64,000 nt of DNA from Nematostella vectensis (taxonomy: Eukaryota > Cnidaria > Anthozoa > Actiniaria > Edwardsiidae): assembly GCF_932526225.1 (NCBI RefSeq), contig NC_064047.1, forward strand, positions 9,661,994-9,725,993, in the 5' to 3' direction. Of this stretch, positions 13,750-22,243 are shown one piece after another (position 1 is the stretch's first letter; every line of letters begins with the position of its first letter). Below the pieces are notes generated by a model. That model was not told the DNA's origin, ran no database searches, and was given only the letters and a program-made list of their open reading frames with translations. The position numbers and the translations under genes were made by a program.

Positions 13750-16222
13750 AAAAAAAACAACTATGATAAATTGATGAAACAAGTCGCTAGTGGGAAGGTG
13801 ACAAACAAACCAAAAGCGTGAGATTGCTTGCACACCCGTATTAAAGCCGCATTGTCACCAGTTCACTTCCGGTCGATTACGTAGCAATCTCCGATGATTT
13901 TTAACGAAAAACGCGAAAAATATTTCAAAATATTGAAAGCAGTGTGTCTATTGGAAGTTTCTTCGAGGATGTGATCGAGAATTTACAGCGGATAGCCTGT
14001 TAAATATCTCGGAATCTAATAGATTCTTTTGTCTTTTAATGGTTGAGGTTTGCGTCGCACCTCCGGAAGTAAACTGTTGACAATGCGGCTTTAAGCGATC
14101 GTCCGTTTCTTGAGCCTTGAAATCTCTATGTGTACAGCGGGAAGTACCCTGCGTAGCAATTACTTCCGTGGTTTGGAGATGAAAGTGTAACAGAGCGAAA
14201 AATAAGGAGGGAGCAAACATTTTTTTGCGAATTTTAACTCACTGATATATTCGATGACTGGTATGATTGTGTTTGCTCGCAGTATGGCAGAAGCTGAAGT
14301 CCAGCAAGGCCAGAGAAAGATGGCTACCGGAACAAGAGGTTGGTGTTTTATTGCTCAGGAAAAGTAAGCCCACCAAATAATTTTTTGGCAATCACTTGCA
14401 AGCACCCCGCTTTCTCGTGCTATAGAGTCAAGCGATTTGTATTTTAAACACCCAAGCACATTTGAATTATTTTTTGGCGTGGTTGAAAACATGTTGTGAA
14501 AATCGCTTGAGCAATGATACGAAGTGCGACGTACGCTTTCGTGGCCAGGGCCGGGTTGCTAGATAACAGGTTAATGCTAACCTAGGGATTATTCCCCTTT
14601 TTATCCAATGAAATTTTAGTTTAGCCATATTAATCCCTGCTTTTCTGCTTCCGAGCAACCGGCCCCAGCAAAAACAAAGTTCGAAGAAAAAGAAAGTTAG
14701 CATGCGAGAATCACTATTGATTGACAAAACCTTCAAAGCTAGGCAGATTCCGTTGTGCTGATGTGATCTGAAATATTTCTTTACCAAGCTGGTTGACTTG
14801 TGACATTGTTGCCAATCAGATGGCACGTTTCTCGCGTCCTAATTAGCTTAATTCACAAACTATCAATGTGGCCACGGTAGCGCGCGTCGTATCAGATAGC
14901 ACGTTTCTCGCATTCTTATTGGCTTACTTCACAAACTATCAATGTGGCCACGGTAGCGCGCGTCGTATCAGATAGCACGTTCCTCGCATTCTTATTGGCT
15001 CAATTCACAAACTATCAATGTGGCCACGGTGGCGCGCGTCGTATCAGATAGCACGTTCCTCGCATTCTTATTGGCTTAATTCACAAACTATCAATGTGGC
15101 CACGGTAGCGCGCGTCGTATCAGATAGCACGTTTCTCGCATTCTTATTGGCTTACTTCACAAACTATCAAGGTGGCCACGGTAGCGCGCGTCGCACCTCA
15201 TTTGAACACTGCAAATTATGGAATGCGAACACGCCTTAAAATGCGAGCATGATAAGCCTAATACGAGCTACGAGCACTTTGAATTCTGAGGGGGGATGTA
15301 CGCCTACCTGTAGCCTCGCTTGAGGAAGGCTCATCTCCCTGTAGCCGCTTAGCCGCTTACTCGTGATCACTCGCGAGACAAATCCCCTCCGGAGGGGGGG
15401 GGGGGGGGGGATACTAGCCAATATCCATCGGACGTATCTTTTAGGATGTAAATTTGGAGCCTTTGGGTATCTTTTAAGGGGTAAAATGAGAATTCGCAAA
15501 TTTTTCATTTTACCTTTGTATGTTGTAGGGTGCTTTTATAGCTATCGCTCATCTAACTTGTAGCTCATGAAAGAGCGTTAAAACGTGTCAATCGGTGATT
15601 TTAGATCACTAACCATCGAAAAAATCACACAACCCACGGTATCTTTTAGGGGGTAGATTCATGCCTAACCACGCCCACTTTAGTATCATTTTGGGTTAAA
15701 ATATAGCCAAACCACACCCACTTTAGTTTTTTTTTTTTTTTTTTTTGGGGGGGGGGGGGTAGGTTGATTAAAAATAAAAAATAAAAACGAGGATCCCTGT
15801 CCCTTTGATATCGGAGTACCCGGAGTATCCTCTATTTGTTTCGATTGAGCGATTAAAGCTCGCTTTTTTTGAGTTGCCCCAAGTCGCCTTCTTTGATATT
15901 CTCTAAAAAGAGCGCCCGATCTAATGGGTGTTTATCTCAGTAAGCGAAGCAAACAAAAATGGTTTCGCGGCGAGGTCAGCAAAAGCCGAAAAGACGCTAA
16001 AATAAAGTGTCATCAGGTAGTTTTCTTATTTCCCCCACCGTGTATTCTTTCATATATTTTATCTGATGCTATAAGAGTCAGTTCAACGAGCGACAACAAC
16101 AAATATGACACGATCACTCATGTCACAATTTGATTGTTTGACAGGAAGAGTTCGAGGACTCGGCTGGCAACGTCGTCAACAAGAAAACGTACGAAGATCT
16201 TAGTCGACAGGGCTTGCTCTGA
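3198..16222 (+). CDS. SF3A3: Splicing factor 3A subunit 3 (SF3a60), 20 exons, 503 aa
   Basis: Exons: 3198-3302, 4196-4243, 4405-4457, 4990-5095, 5700-5772, 5967-6058, 6554-6636, 6981-7053, 7574-7639, 8131-8199, 8540-8607, 9511-9612, 9846-9918, 10224-10289, 11139-11237, 11638-11717, 12989-13019, 13561-13651, 14283-14338, 16145-16222. They sum to 1512 nt in one frame; the human protein is 501 aa. It is a subunit of the U2 snRNP SF3a complex, needed for branch-site recognition. Seen: N-terminus [10 protein letters not shown], the [11 protein letters not shown] block, [17 protein letters not shown], a SAP-like region near residues 234-285, an acidic stretch, then a matrin-type zinc finger (C410, C413, H427, H433) and C-terminus [17 protein letters not shown]. 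The exon 5/6 junction (C|CG, Pro) is the least certain. Confidence 0.97.
4026..4166. repeat. Two-copy direct repeat, period about 70 bp
   Basis: Two near-identical units (caaggaaatcaaaataagta ... catgcacaaggttttc) lie just before the acceptor of SF3A3 exon 2. They differ mainly in the length of a T/TTA run. Confidence 0.85.
4603..4828 (+). mobile_element. TTAA-type MITE, copy A, right end lost
   Basis: It starts TTAAgccgcattgttaccag and follows the copies at 13841 and 52318 through the core (gatgatttttaa, attggaagtttctttgaggatgt, aatagattcttttgtct) for about 225 bp. The right terminal inverted repeat is missing: the sequence runs into a tttattatctg tandem repeat instead. It lies in SF3A3 intron 3. 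Confidence 0.8.
4829..4985. repeat. Degenerate tttattatctg tandem repeat
   Basis: The unit is roughly cagtttattatctgtgtct, repeated about seven times, pyrimidine-rich on the plus strand. It ends at the acceptor of SF3A3 exon 4, so it may serve as an extended polypyrimidine tract. The open frames over it are artefacts. Confidence 0.75.
5565..5697. repeat. 21-bp tandem repeat before SF3A3 exon 5
   Basis: The unit tatgcattgtttgtgattgc is repeated about six times and runs straight into the acceptor of exon 5. The frame over it (CIVCDCL-type repeats) is an artefact of a period divisible by three. Confidence 0.8.
10353..11128. repeat. GGT/GGGGGT and 24-bp GAT-rich minisatellite in SF3A3 intron 14
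   Basis: From 10474 to about 10700 the plus strand is almost pure GGT/GGGGGT units, many five-G runs, so G-quadruplex formation on the sense strand is plausible. From about 10700 it turns into GAT/GGT triplets and then about 12 copies of a 24-bp unit (ggtgataatgatgatgttag plus tgat). The array ends ten bases before the acceptor of exon 15. Long poly-Gly and DGDNDDVS frames over it come from a period divisible by three and lie between correctly spliced SF3A3 exons, so they are not genes. Confidence 0.95.
11745..12480. repeat. 27-bp minisatellite in SF3A3 intron 16
   Basis: About 20 near-perfect copies of a 27-bp unit (atgtacgaatgcataatgta plus cgtgtgt), with a/t variants, decay at the right edge into looser tatgtgtatg repeats. 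Both strands stay open because the period is divisible by three; these frames are artefacts. Confidence 0.95.
13060..13225. mobile_element. Dispersed repeat (ggcgtagccagg family), copy 1
   Basis: It starts cggcgtagccagggttttt, has an internal ttttggctgctgg and a G-run, and ends ccaacgcccctgttata. A diverged inverted relative lies at 26284-26440. No coding capacity. It sits in SF3A3 intron 17. Confidence 0.55.
13841..14094 (+). mobile_element. TTAA-type MITE, copy B, complete
   Basis: 254 bp including a TTAA at each end. Terminal inverted repeats: AGCCGCATTGTCACCAGTTC on the left and the complement of ...GTTGACAATGCGGCT on the right, continuing through acttccgg/ccggaagt. No coding capacity. 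TTAA target duplication is the hallmark of piggyBac-type transposition, but no transposase is in the window, so the mobilising family is inferred. It lies in SF3A3 intron 18. Confidence 0.9.
14817..15192. repeat. 76-bp tandem repeat, about five copies
   Basis: The unit contains caatgtggccacggtagcgc, gcgtcgtatcagatagcacg and ttcttattggctt; start-to-start distance is 76 bp. Units differ by only a few bases. It lies in the last intron of SF3A3. Confidence 0.92.
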
Positions 16223-16706
16223 ATGACGGGAACATGTCACACAACACCATCGACGACGTCGCATCCTTCAAACACCAAACACGCCTCGCAGACATCAAAA
16301 CTGGCGTTCAAAATTTTATTCCGCTTTTCCTTTTTACGTGACAGACGGTTATATCTTAAGCTGTATTTACACCAAAACCATGTTTAGTTAAACAAGGTTT
16401 TTCTTTGCCTGATAACTTGCCAAGTTTCTCATTGTGTTGAATTCTTATACTAGCTTAATGATCGCTTAGTAACATGTACAGCACAGCCTATTCAGTTTTG
16501 TTCTTGGTTCTCTCCACTCTTGGGAGTTGAGATTTAAACCAGTTCAATTAAACCACCTTAAAACTGGTGCTGGTGTGAATGCGGTATTACTGTGATTTGT
16601 CACACAATCTTATTTCTCACTCTAGTGCTCGTGTTGCGTGACTGTGACAATGCTGAAGGTTCCATGCCATGTATTATTGTATGTGAGTTTATCTTGTATT
16701 TTACTT

Positions 16707-16712
16707 AATAAA
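16707..16712 (+). promoter_or_regulatory. Poly(A) signal of SF3A3
   Basis: AATAAA about 485 nt after the stop codon, with no earlier perfect copy noticed in the 3' UTR. Confidence 0.7.
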
Positions 16713-16987
16713 GGCCTCACCTTCCATAATGGCTCAAACAATTTCCAGTTGTGGGAGGAGAGCGCTCTCAGATTTTAGACTTTAGACACTTGTAGTGTTA
16801 GCATCCGCTATTAAATGAAAAAACGGGAAGTTCCGCCGCTAACAGTAAAAGACACCGATAATTTGATATCTTGCGGGTGGATATTCACAAAACCAATTCT
16901 AGCAAACCATTCAAAGAAAAAAAACCCGCACACCTCGCTTGGGATTTCGTCCCTTAGGCTTCGGAGATTACCGTAAAACCGTAATGC

Positions 16988-17509
16988 ACCAGTCAATTGA
17001 AACCACGGCGCCCCGACCCCGGGACATAGCGGGGAAATTAACATTCATCTGATGTTAAATGCCCGTTACTTTCCCGGCTACCGGAGCCTGTGACGCTGTT
17101 AAAACCCCCGGTTCATGGCCCTGGTGTTTTCCGATAACGTCCCACTATAGAAAGCCATACTTCAATTGTACACAGGAACAGCGGAGCATGTTGAAAAGTA
17201 GGGGGCTGACGATTGAGTTGTTTAGTCTTTCTATCTATGATTTTTTTTTCTAAGCGGTGCGGCCTCCCCCTCCTCCCAGCCCCTCCCCCTCCGCGGTGCC
17301 TAAGAATAACTCCGCTTACCTACAGACGCAACTTACGGTAAAGCGTTAATTCACCGCCCCCTTTCCCGGACTGTTGAGGGCTTCTGTTAAATCCCCCCCC
17401 CCCCCCCCCCCCCCCCCCGGTGGATTAAAGGTGTTAAATCCCCCGCGTGACCGCGTTATTTCCCTGGTATGCCCCGGGGGTCGGGGGGCCGGGCTGTCAA
17501 TTGACTGGT
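16988..17509. mobile_element. MITE with long GC-rich terminal inverted repeats
   Basis: The left arm starts ACCAGTCAATTGAAACCACG (16988-17042). The right arm (17455-17509) is its complement at roughly 80% identity over 55 bp, ending TCAATTGACTGGT. The inside holds a long C run (17393-17418) and no convincing frame. The target duplication is unclear. It fills most of the SF3A3 to 17897 intergenic space. Confidence 0.75.
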
Positions 17510-17896
17510 CCATAAAGAGTTAGTAAATATTATAAACCTCTATACATCTTTAGCGGACAAAAATTCTCTACACGGGCAGTCCAAAACAAAGCGTCTTATC
17601 CTATTTGCGTGTATAGTTTACTCTTCTCGATAAAATTTGTTATGTGAGTCTACAAACGAAATCCGGCAAAAGAGCCGATTGATTGACGACTGATGTCTAT
17701 ACAAAGGACGTCCGGTCTCGGCTATTGAATTTCCAAATGTCGTAAGTTAATTAGATTAGCGCCTGGACAGTACGGGGCGGAATTGGGAATACCATTGGTA
17801 CCAGAAAACTGCCTAACGTCGGCAGTAAATACATAGCATACCGCCTTATGCTGTGAAGCTTTTAAGGTCAAGAGTTTGTCTCTCGCAAGAGTGTTT

Positions 17897-18949
17897 ATGC
17901 CTCGAGAGCGTTTTAAAGTGTCTCGATTGGGATTTCAAATGGAGTTTGGTCGACGCATGAAAGGAGATAAAGGCAAGAAGACGAGAGAACTGATGTACAC
18001 GCACGTAAACAAAGCCAACAGCAATGCCTCTCATCTCCTCTCTAATCAACTCGAACGTCTGGAAGATCAGAAACGAAAGGCTCAGGCTAGGATGGAAGCG
18101 GAAACAGCGAGAATTCGACGGCTCAGCTTGCCTAACCTGAGCGTGGTACCAGAACACACAACGTCTTTACCCGGGTCACCAGTTACAAGTCCACATGTAA
18201 CAAGACGCTATCAGAGTGACGCCCACCGCCTTTCTTTGCCCCTAGCGAGACACGGAACACGATCGCTTCCCTGCTCTCCGCTGACAAGTCCTCAAGCAGT
18301 GAGACGCCGCCATAGTGGCTTCAGTAGGTTCTCTCTATCAAGTGCACAACCCGCTCAAATTGATGTTAATAACAATGGCATGCTCAGCCCAAGAACAGTT
18401 ACTCTTGAGGAGATAACTGTGGTTGATCGAGGAAAAGTGTATATAAAAGCAGGCATCAGTCCGAGAATACTTCGCAGGTCGATGTCACAGACTGTGAGGT
18501 CAATTAAAAAACATGTACCCACAGGGGGTAGGGTGAGGAATTTGACTGTGGGGGGTGTTGTGAATAACTCATTGTCTCCTCCTGTCACATTGGATAGCTT
18601 GGAAACAAGGCTGAAAATGTTCAACGCTAAACTTGAAGAGTTTAAAAATAGAAAGTCAAGTGATGAGGAAAACAAAATTGCAGAGAATGCTGATAATGGC
18701 GATGATGAAGATGATGTTTTCCAGGAAGAACAAGAAGCCCCAAGGCGTGTCCCCAGCGTGCGAACCCAGTCTCTACCCTGCCTGCTTCCAAGTGTAAGCT
18801 ACTTTAGGGTCCTTGACAGGTCCACCCACTCAGAGAAGCCTACTGGGTTGTTTGATGAGATGAAGAGCTGTACCTATCTACGCATCCCACCACATGCCCA
18901 AAAGGGCACTCTTGCACCCATGAGCATCAAAGAAGTGTTCAAAAGTTAA
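17897..18949 (+). CDS. Intronless 350-aa Ser/Pro/Arg-rich protein of unknown function
   Basis: I do not recognise this protein. The start is the first ATG of the frame (MPRERFKVSR); the frame is open 21 nt further upstream without another ATG. Residues 47-75 form a charged helix likely to be coiled coil. An internal repeat of the form SLPxSPxTSPxxxRRxxS occurs at about residues 90-107 and 123-140, and a related RTQSLPCLLPS follows later. There are several basic-phosphosite-like motifs (RRLSLP, RRRHSG, RRSMSQ), an acidic patch (about DNGDDEDDVF) and no signal peptide or membrane segment. This looks like a phospho-regulated scaffold or cytoskeletal adaptor; that is a guess from composition. Length, single clean frame and codon use support a real gene. 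It is convergent with CFAP95. Confidence 0.75.
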   Translation: MPRERFKVSRLGFQMEFGRRMKGDKGKKTRELMYTHVNKANSNASHLLSNQLERLEDQKRKAQARMEAETARIRRLSLPNLSVVPEHTTSLPGSPVTSPHVTRRYQSDAHRLSLPLARHGTRSLPCSPLTSPQAVRRRHSGFSRFSLSSAQPAQIDVNNNGMLSPRTVTLEEITVVDRGKVYIKAGISPRILRRSMSQTVRSIKKHVPTGGRVRNLTVGGVVNNSLSPPVTLDSLETRLKMFNAKLEEFKNRKSSDEENKIAENADNGDDEDDVFQEEQEAPRRVPSVRTQSLPCLLPSVSYFRVLDRSTHSEKPTGLFDEMKSCTYLRIPPHAQKGTLAPMSIKEVFKS

Positions 18950-19152
18950 GAATTCAACACTTACAGTACAACACACTTTAGTGTGGCCATAATCCTGATC
19001 TGTGCGCGCACCCCCCCCCCCCCCCCTTGACCAAAACTTGGGTCATTCCTTATTAAGGAATTAAATACTATGATTTTTCCATATGATACCTGTGACTGCG
19101 CCCCCACCCCCTCTAGGCCAATCCTGGATAAAACTTGGTAAATGTGACCATA

Positions 19153-19393
19153 GCAAGGGCGGTAGGAACAGAGTTTAAAAATACCTTCTAGCTTGGCTGA
19201 AATGTGCCTTGTTTTATTAGTCAGGCACGTTTTGGCTAGCCTATCAGGGGCAGTTCATGCGCCATGGGGTAGCTGCTCAGATTACGCAACGAAACTTGAC
19301 CAGGTTTTTCTAGTCAAACATGGATAGCATGTTGCAAACAACATTTCAGCCAAATTAGAGGGAATTATCAAACTCTGTTCCTACCGCCCTTGC
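19153..19393. mobile_element. Inverted-repeat MITE (gcaagggcggtaggaacag)
   Basis: 241 bp flanked by gcaagggcggtaggaacaga and its complement ending cctaccgcccttgc. A second inner pair (ttggctgaaatg / catttcagccaa) continues the inverted repeat. No coding capacity. It lies between the 17897 gene and CFAP95. Confidence 0.85.
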
Positions 19394-20108
19394 CGTAGTA
19401 GCACGCTTTGCAATATTAATACCCTGAGGGGGAGGAGAGATTTTGAATCTGGGCCAGCATGAGAGGCACTCGCCTCCCTAAAAAAATTGATGTTAGTGTT
19501 TCACAATTGAAAAGTATTGGATAAAAAAGCTGCTTTTAATGGATTTATCATCCAGTGGCTAGCTTTGCCTCTGTAAATTTTGATTCAGGCTACAGGCCTG
19601 TTCCCTTCAGTGAAAAAATTATTTTGCTGCCCCCTCCCCCCTTCAAAACCCCCAGGATTTCAGTAGGGTTCATGAGAACATTCATACTCCCCCCCCCCCC
19701 CCCCCCAGTTTATTTAATGGACACTCCCTGCCATCTGAACCTACGACAAGTTTTTGTAATGGATAATGATAAATCTTAAAGAAATTATAAGGTTATTTTA
19801 TTTGTTATATAGTTAGACGAATGTTCTGTGACTGTTCAAGAAAACACACAGAGCATGATTCAGACAACAATCCAACATTTATAGGGGGTGGGGGTATTTT
19901 GCCCTGCCTAATCTATAAACTCCATTTTTTGCTGATTGCAAGAATACCATGATCATAACTGTATTGTCATTTTATCACAAGTATATCTGAAACACCAAAA
20001 ATCTTGTTTTATTGTACATTATAAAATACACTAGATAGTTATAATAATAAAACATCAATACTTGAATGTAAATAACATCATTTGCAATAAAAAAAACTAA
20101 ATTAAAAA
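19394..20108. other. Intergenic, 3' side of CFAP95
   Basis: No gene seen. It contains homopolymer C runs (near 19690) and, on the minus strand, an AATAAA at 20013-20008 that could be the CFAP95 poly(A) signal about 95 nt after its stop. Confidence 0.5.
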
Positions 20109-22031
20109 TCAGGAGAGTCGCTCTGGTATCGTATTGGTTGATTTGATAAATGTGCGCTTCACTTCACTGTTTGCATATAGACCTGACTCCTCATGCCAAG
20201 TGTTGTTACCATGGCGACGATAATCATCAACATCTGTGAATTGAGAGTGGCACTTTCTCCACAGAGGGGACATGTCAGGCTCTGGTGGTGGCGTCTTATG
20301 AGAAAAATAAATTACATAAGAAAAGATTTGACAACACAAGAGAATATATCCAACCCAATTTATGATTCTTACTAAGATTTTCATCATAGGGAACATAGCT
20401 AGAATTTGTCGACAATGGGTGGTCGTGGCTTCCTTGTAGTTGTAGTTAAATACCAAGATGTGTCTACTCACCTTTGCAGGTTCATAATGATGAGGGGAGG
20501 TGTAGTCTACTTTGTAAGTGGTGTCTAAGTATCTACACAAAGAGGAATAGATAAATATGAGTATAATCAAATAAGGAATTGTCTTTTTGTTCAGCAATTT
20601 GTGATTTAGAGGATTAGCTAGAACAGTAGCTTCTGTTCACTGAGATATTTTCGGCCAAGAAGCAAGGAGTCAGACTTAGCTTGTCACAAAACTGGGAGAC
20701 TCTATCATCTTGAGTTGGCAGGTATGTACTTTCCTACTGACCTTTTATCATGGTTTGGAGGATGTCTTGGAAGAACACTCCCAAATCCTCTATCTGGAGC
20801 TCCTGTGTCCCTGAAAACAATATCACAACTGGAATAAGTTTCACTGACACACACACATATATTCTATATATATATATGATAGAGAGAGAAAGGGAGAGAT
20901 GGCAAATTGTCTATTTTAACACCATACACTATTTCTTGGACTTTCAATTGACTTTTTCTTGGAATTTATTAGATTAACATTCTGAGTCTCCATCTGGAAT
21001 TTCTTTCCATAACGTCACAAAAAACCTTTTGAACACCACAAAACAAAGCTAACATAATACCTGTTAAAGTTGGTGTTATAGTAAGAAGACATGTCAACCA
21101 TTTGACGGCGAGTATCCCGTGTCTGGAAATCTGACTTGAGCTTGACTGCCTGTTCCATCTGGTCATGACTAGAAGTTTTTGGCAGCGACTGGAAATGTTA
21201 CAAAAAACGTGACAAAAATCATTGGGATAGGTCAATGTCTTCTTTGGCATTTGAGATGAAAATTATTTCTTCTAGATTGGGCAAACTCTCAAACCCCTAG
21301 CGTCACAACATGGTAGTCTAGGTGAATGCCTTATCTCCAGATCGACCAACCCATCTTTCTTACCCACGGAGATACTGTAAATTTCGGGAAACAAGACAGT
21401 ATGATGTACATTATGCCAATATATGTCTCAATCTAGATGTCAAAAAGTCGGCTCTGAGAGAACTCTTGCAACAACATTGCATCTAATGTTTAAAACTTTA
21501 AGTCTAAAAGTCTAGCTAGTCCATCCCTGATATAAACCTCTCGTTTTCCTGATTTCTTCTGCCCATCTCTCGTTTTCCTGATTTCGTCTGCCCTTTCCAT
21601 GCTTCAAGAATAACAGCACCGTATCCTGGATTTTAAGCCATTTTCCCTTCAGTATTTCATTCTACTGCACGCTGCTCTTCTATGTTCTTTCATTTACTTA
21701 CCCCGTCAGTTACGTCTCCGATCCTTTTGTAGGTCGAATTGTGGAGGTTTCTCTTTTCCGGTAAATAATCCTTGATGTCATATGTTTTAGGCTCTGCTTC
21801 CCTTGCTTGGTGCCTGTGCCACAAAAAGAAACATGAATCAAACGTTTACGAAAAGCCTCAACAAAGGTTATCGCCATTATATCTCGAAAGTAAACAACAG
21901 AGTAGCTAGAGGTAAACCTACCAGTTGGAAACTAAAGCTGGTCTACTGTAGTCCATGTGATCTGAGCGAAGAAATAGGGATCCTTTACGCTCGGTTCCAT
22001 CTGGAATATAAGGATTTGTTTTCCCGGACAT
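20109..22031 (-). CDS. CFAP95: Cilia- and flagella-associated protein 95, 6 exons, 221 aa
   Basis: Exons (minus): 22031-21922, 21813-21702, 21188-21061, 20810-20742, 20532-20472, 20294-20109. The total is 666 nt, giving 221 aa; human CFAP95 (C9orf135) is 229 aa. Conserved blocks in order: TERKGSLFLRSDH, a Trp split across exons 1/2, YDIKDYLPEKRNLHNSTYKR, TGAPDRGFGSVLPRHPP, TTYKVDYTSPHHYEP, and the C-terminal signature WRKCHSQFTDVDDY ... NTWHEESGLYANSEVKR. The family is a small microtubule inner protein of motile-cilium doublets. All six exons have GT-AG borders and matching phases. It is head-to-head with PRMT9, start codons 212 bp apart. Confidence 0.95.
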
Positions 22032-22243
22032 TGCAAAAATTGCGCTAAAAGCTTGTGAACAGTAAAATCAACGCAACACTAAGAAGGCTTTTGCTGTGAG
22101 AGGGTTTTCGAATTTGATTACATTGCGTCCATGACAACGCCTCGATCTCATGTTATCGGAGAGACCGCTGATAGAGACCGCGGATTCAAACATGGCAAAC
22201 GTGCTGGAAAATCATTTGATGCACAAATAATGTTCTATTGAAG
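22032..22243. promoter_or_regulatory. Very short shared promoter region of CFAP95 and PRMT9
   Basis: Only 212 bp separate the two divergent ATG codons, so both 5' UTRs and promoters must fit here or overlap. No TATA box is visible. Confidence 0.7.
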
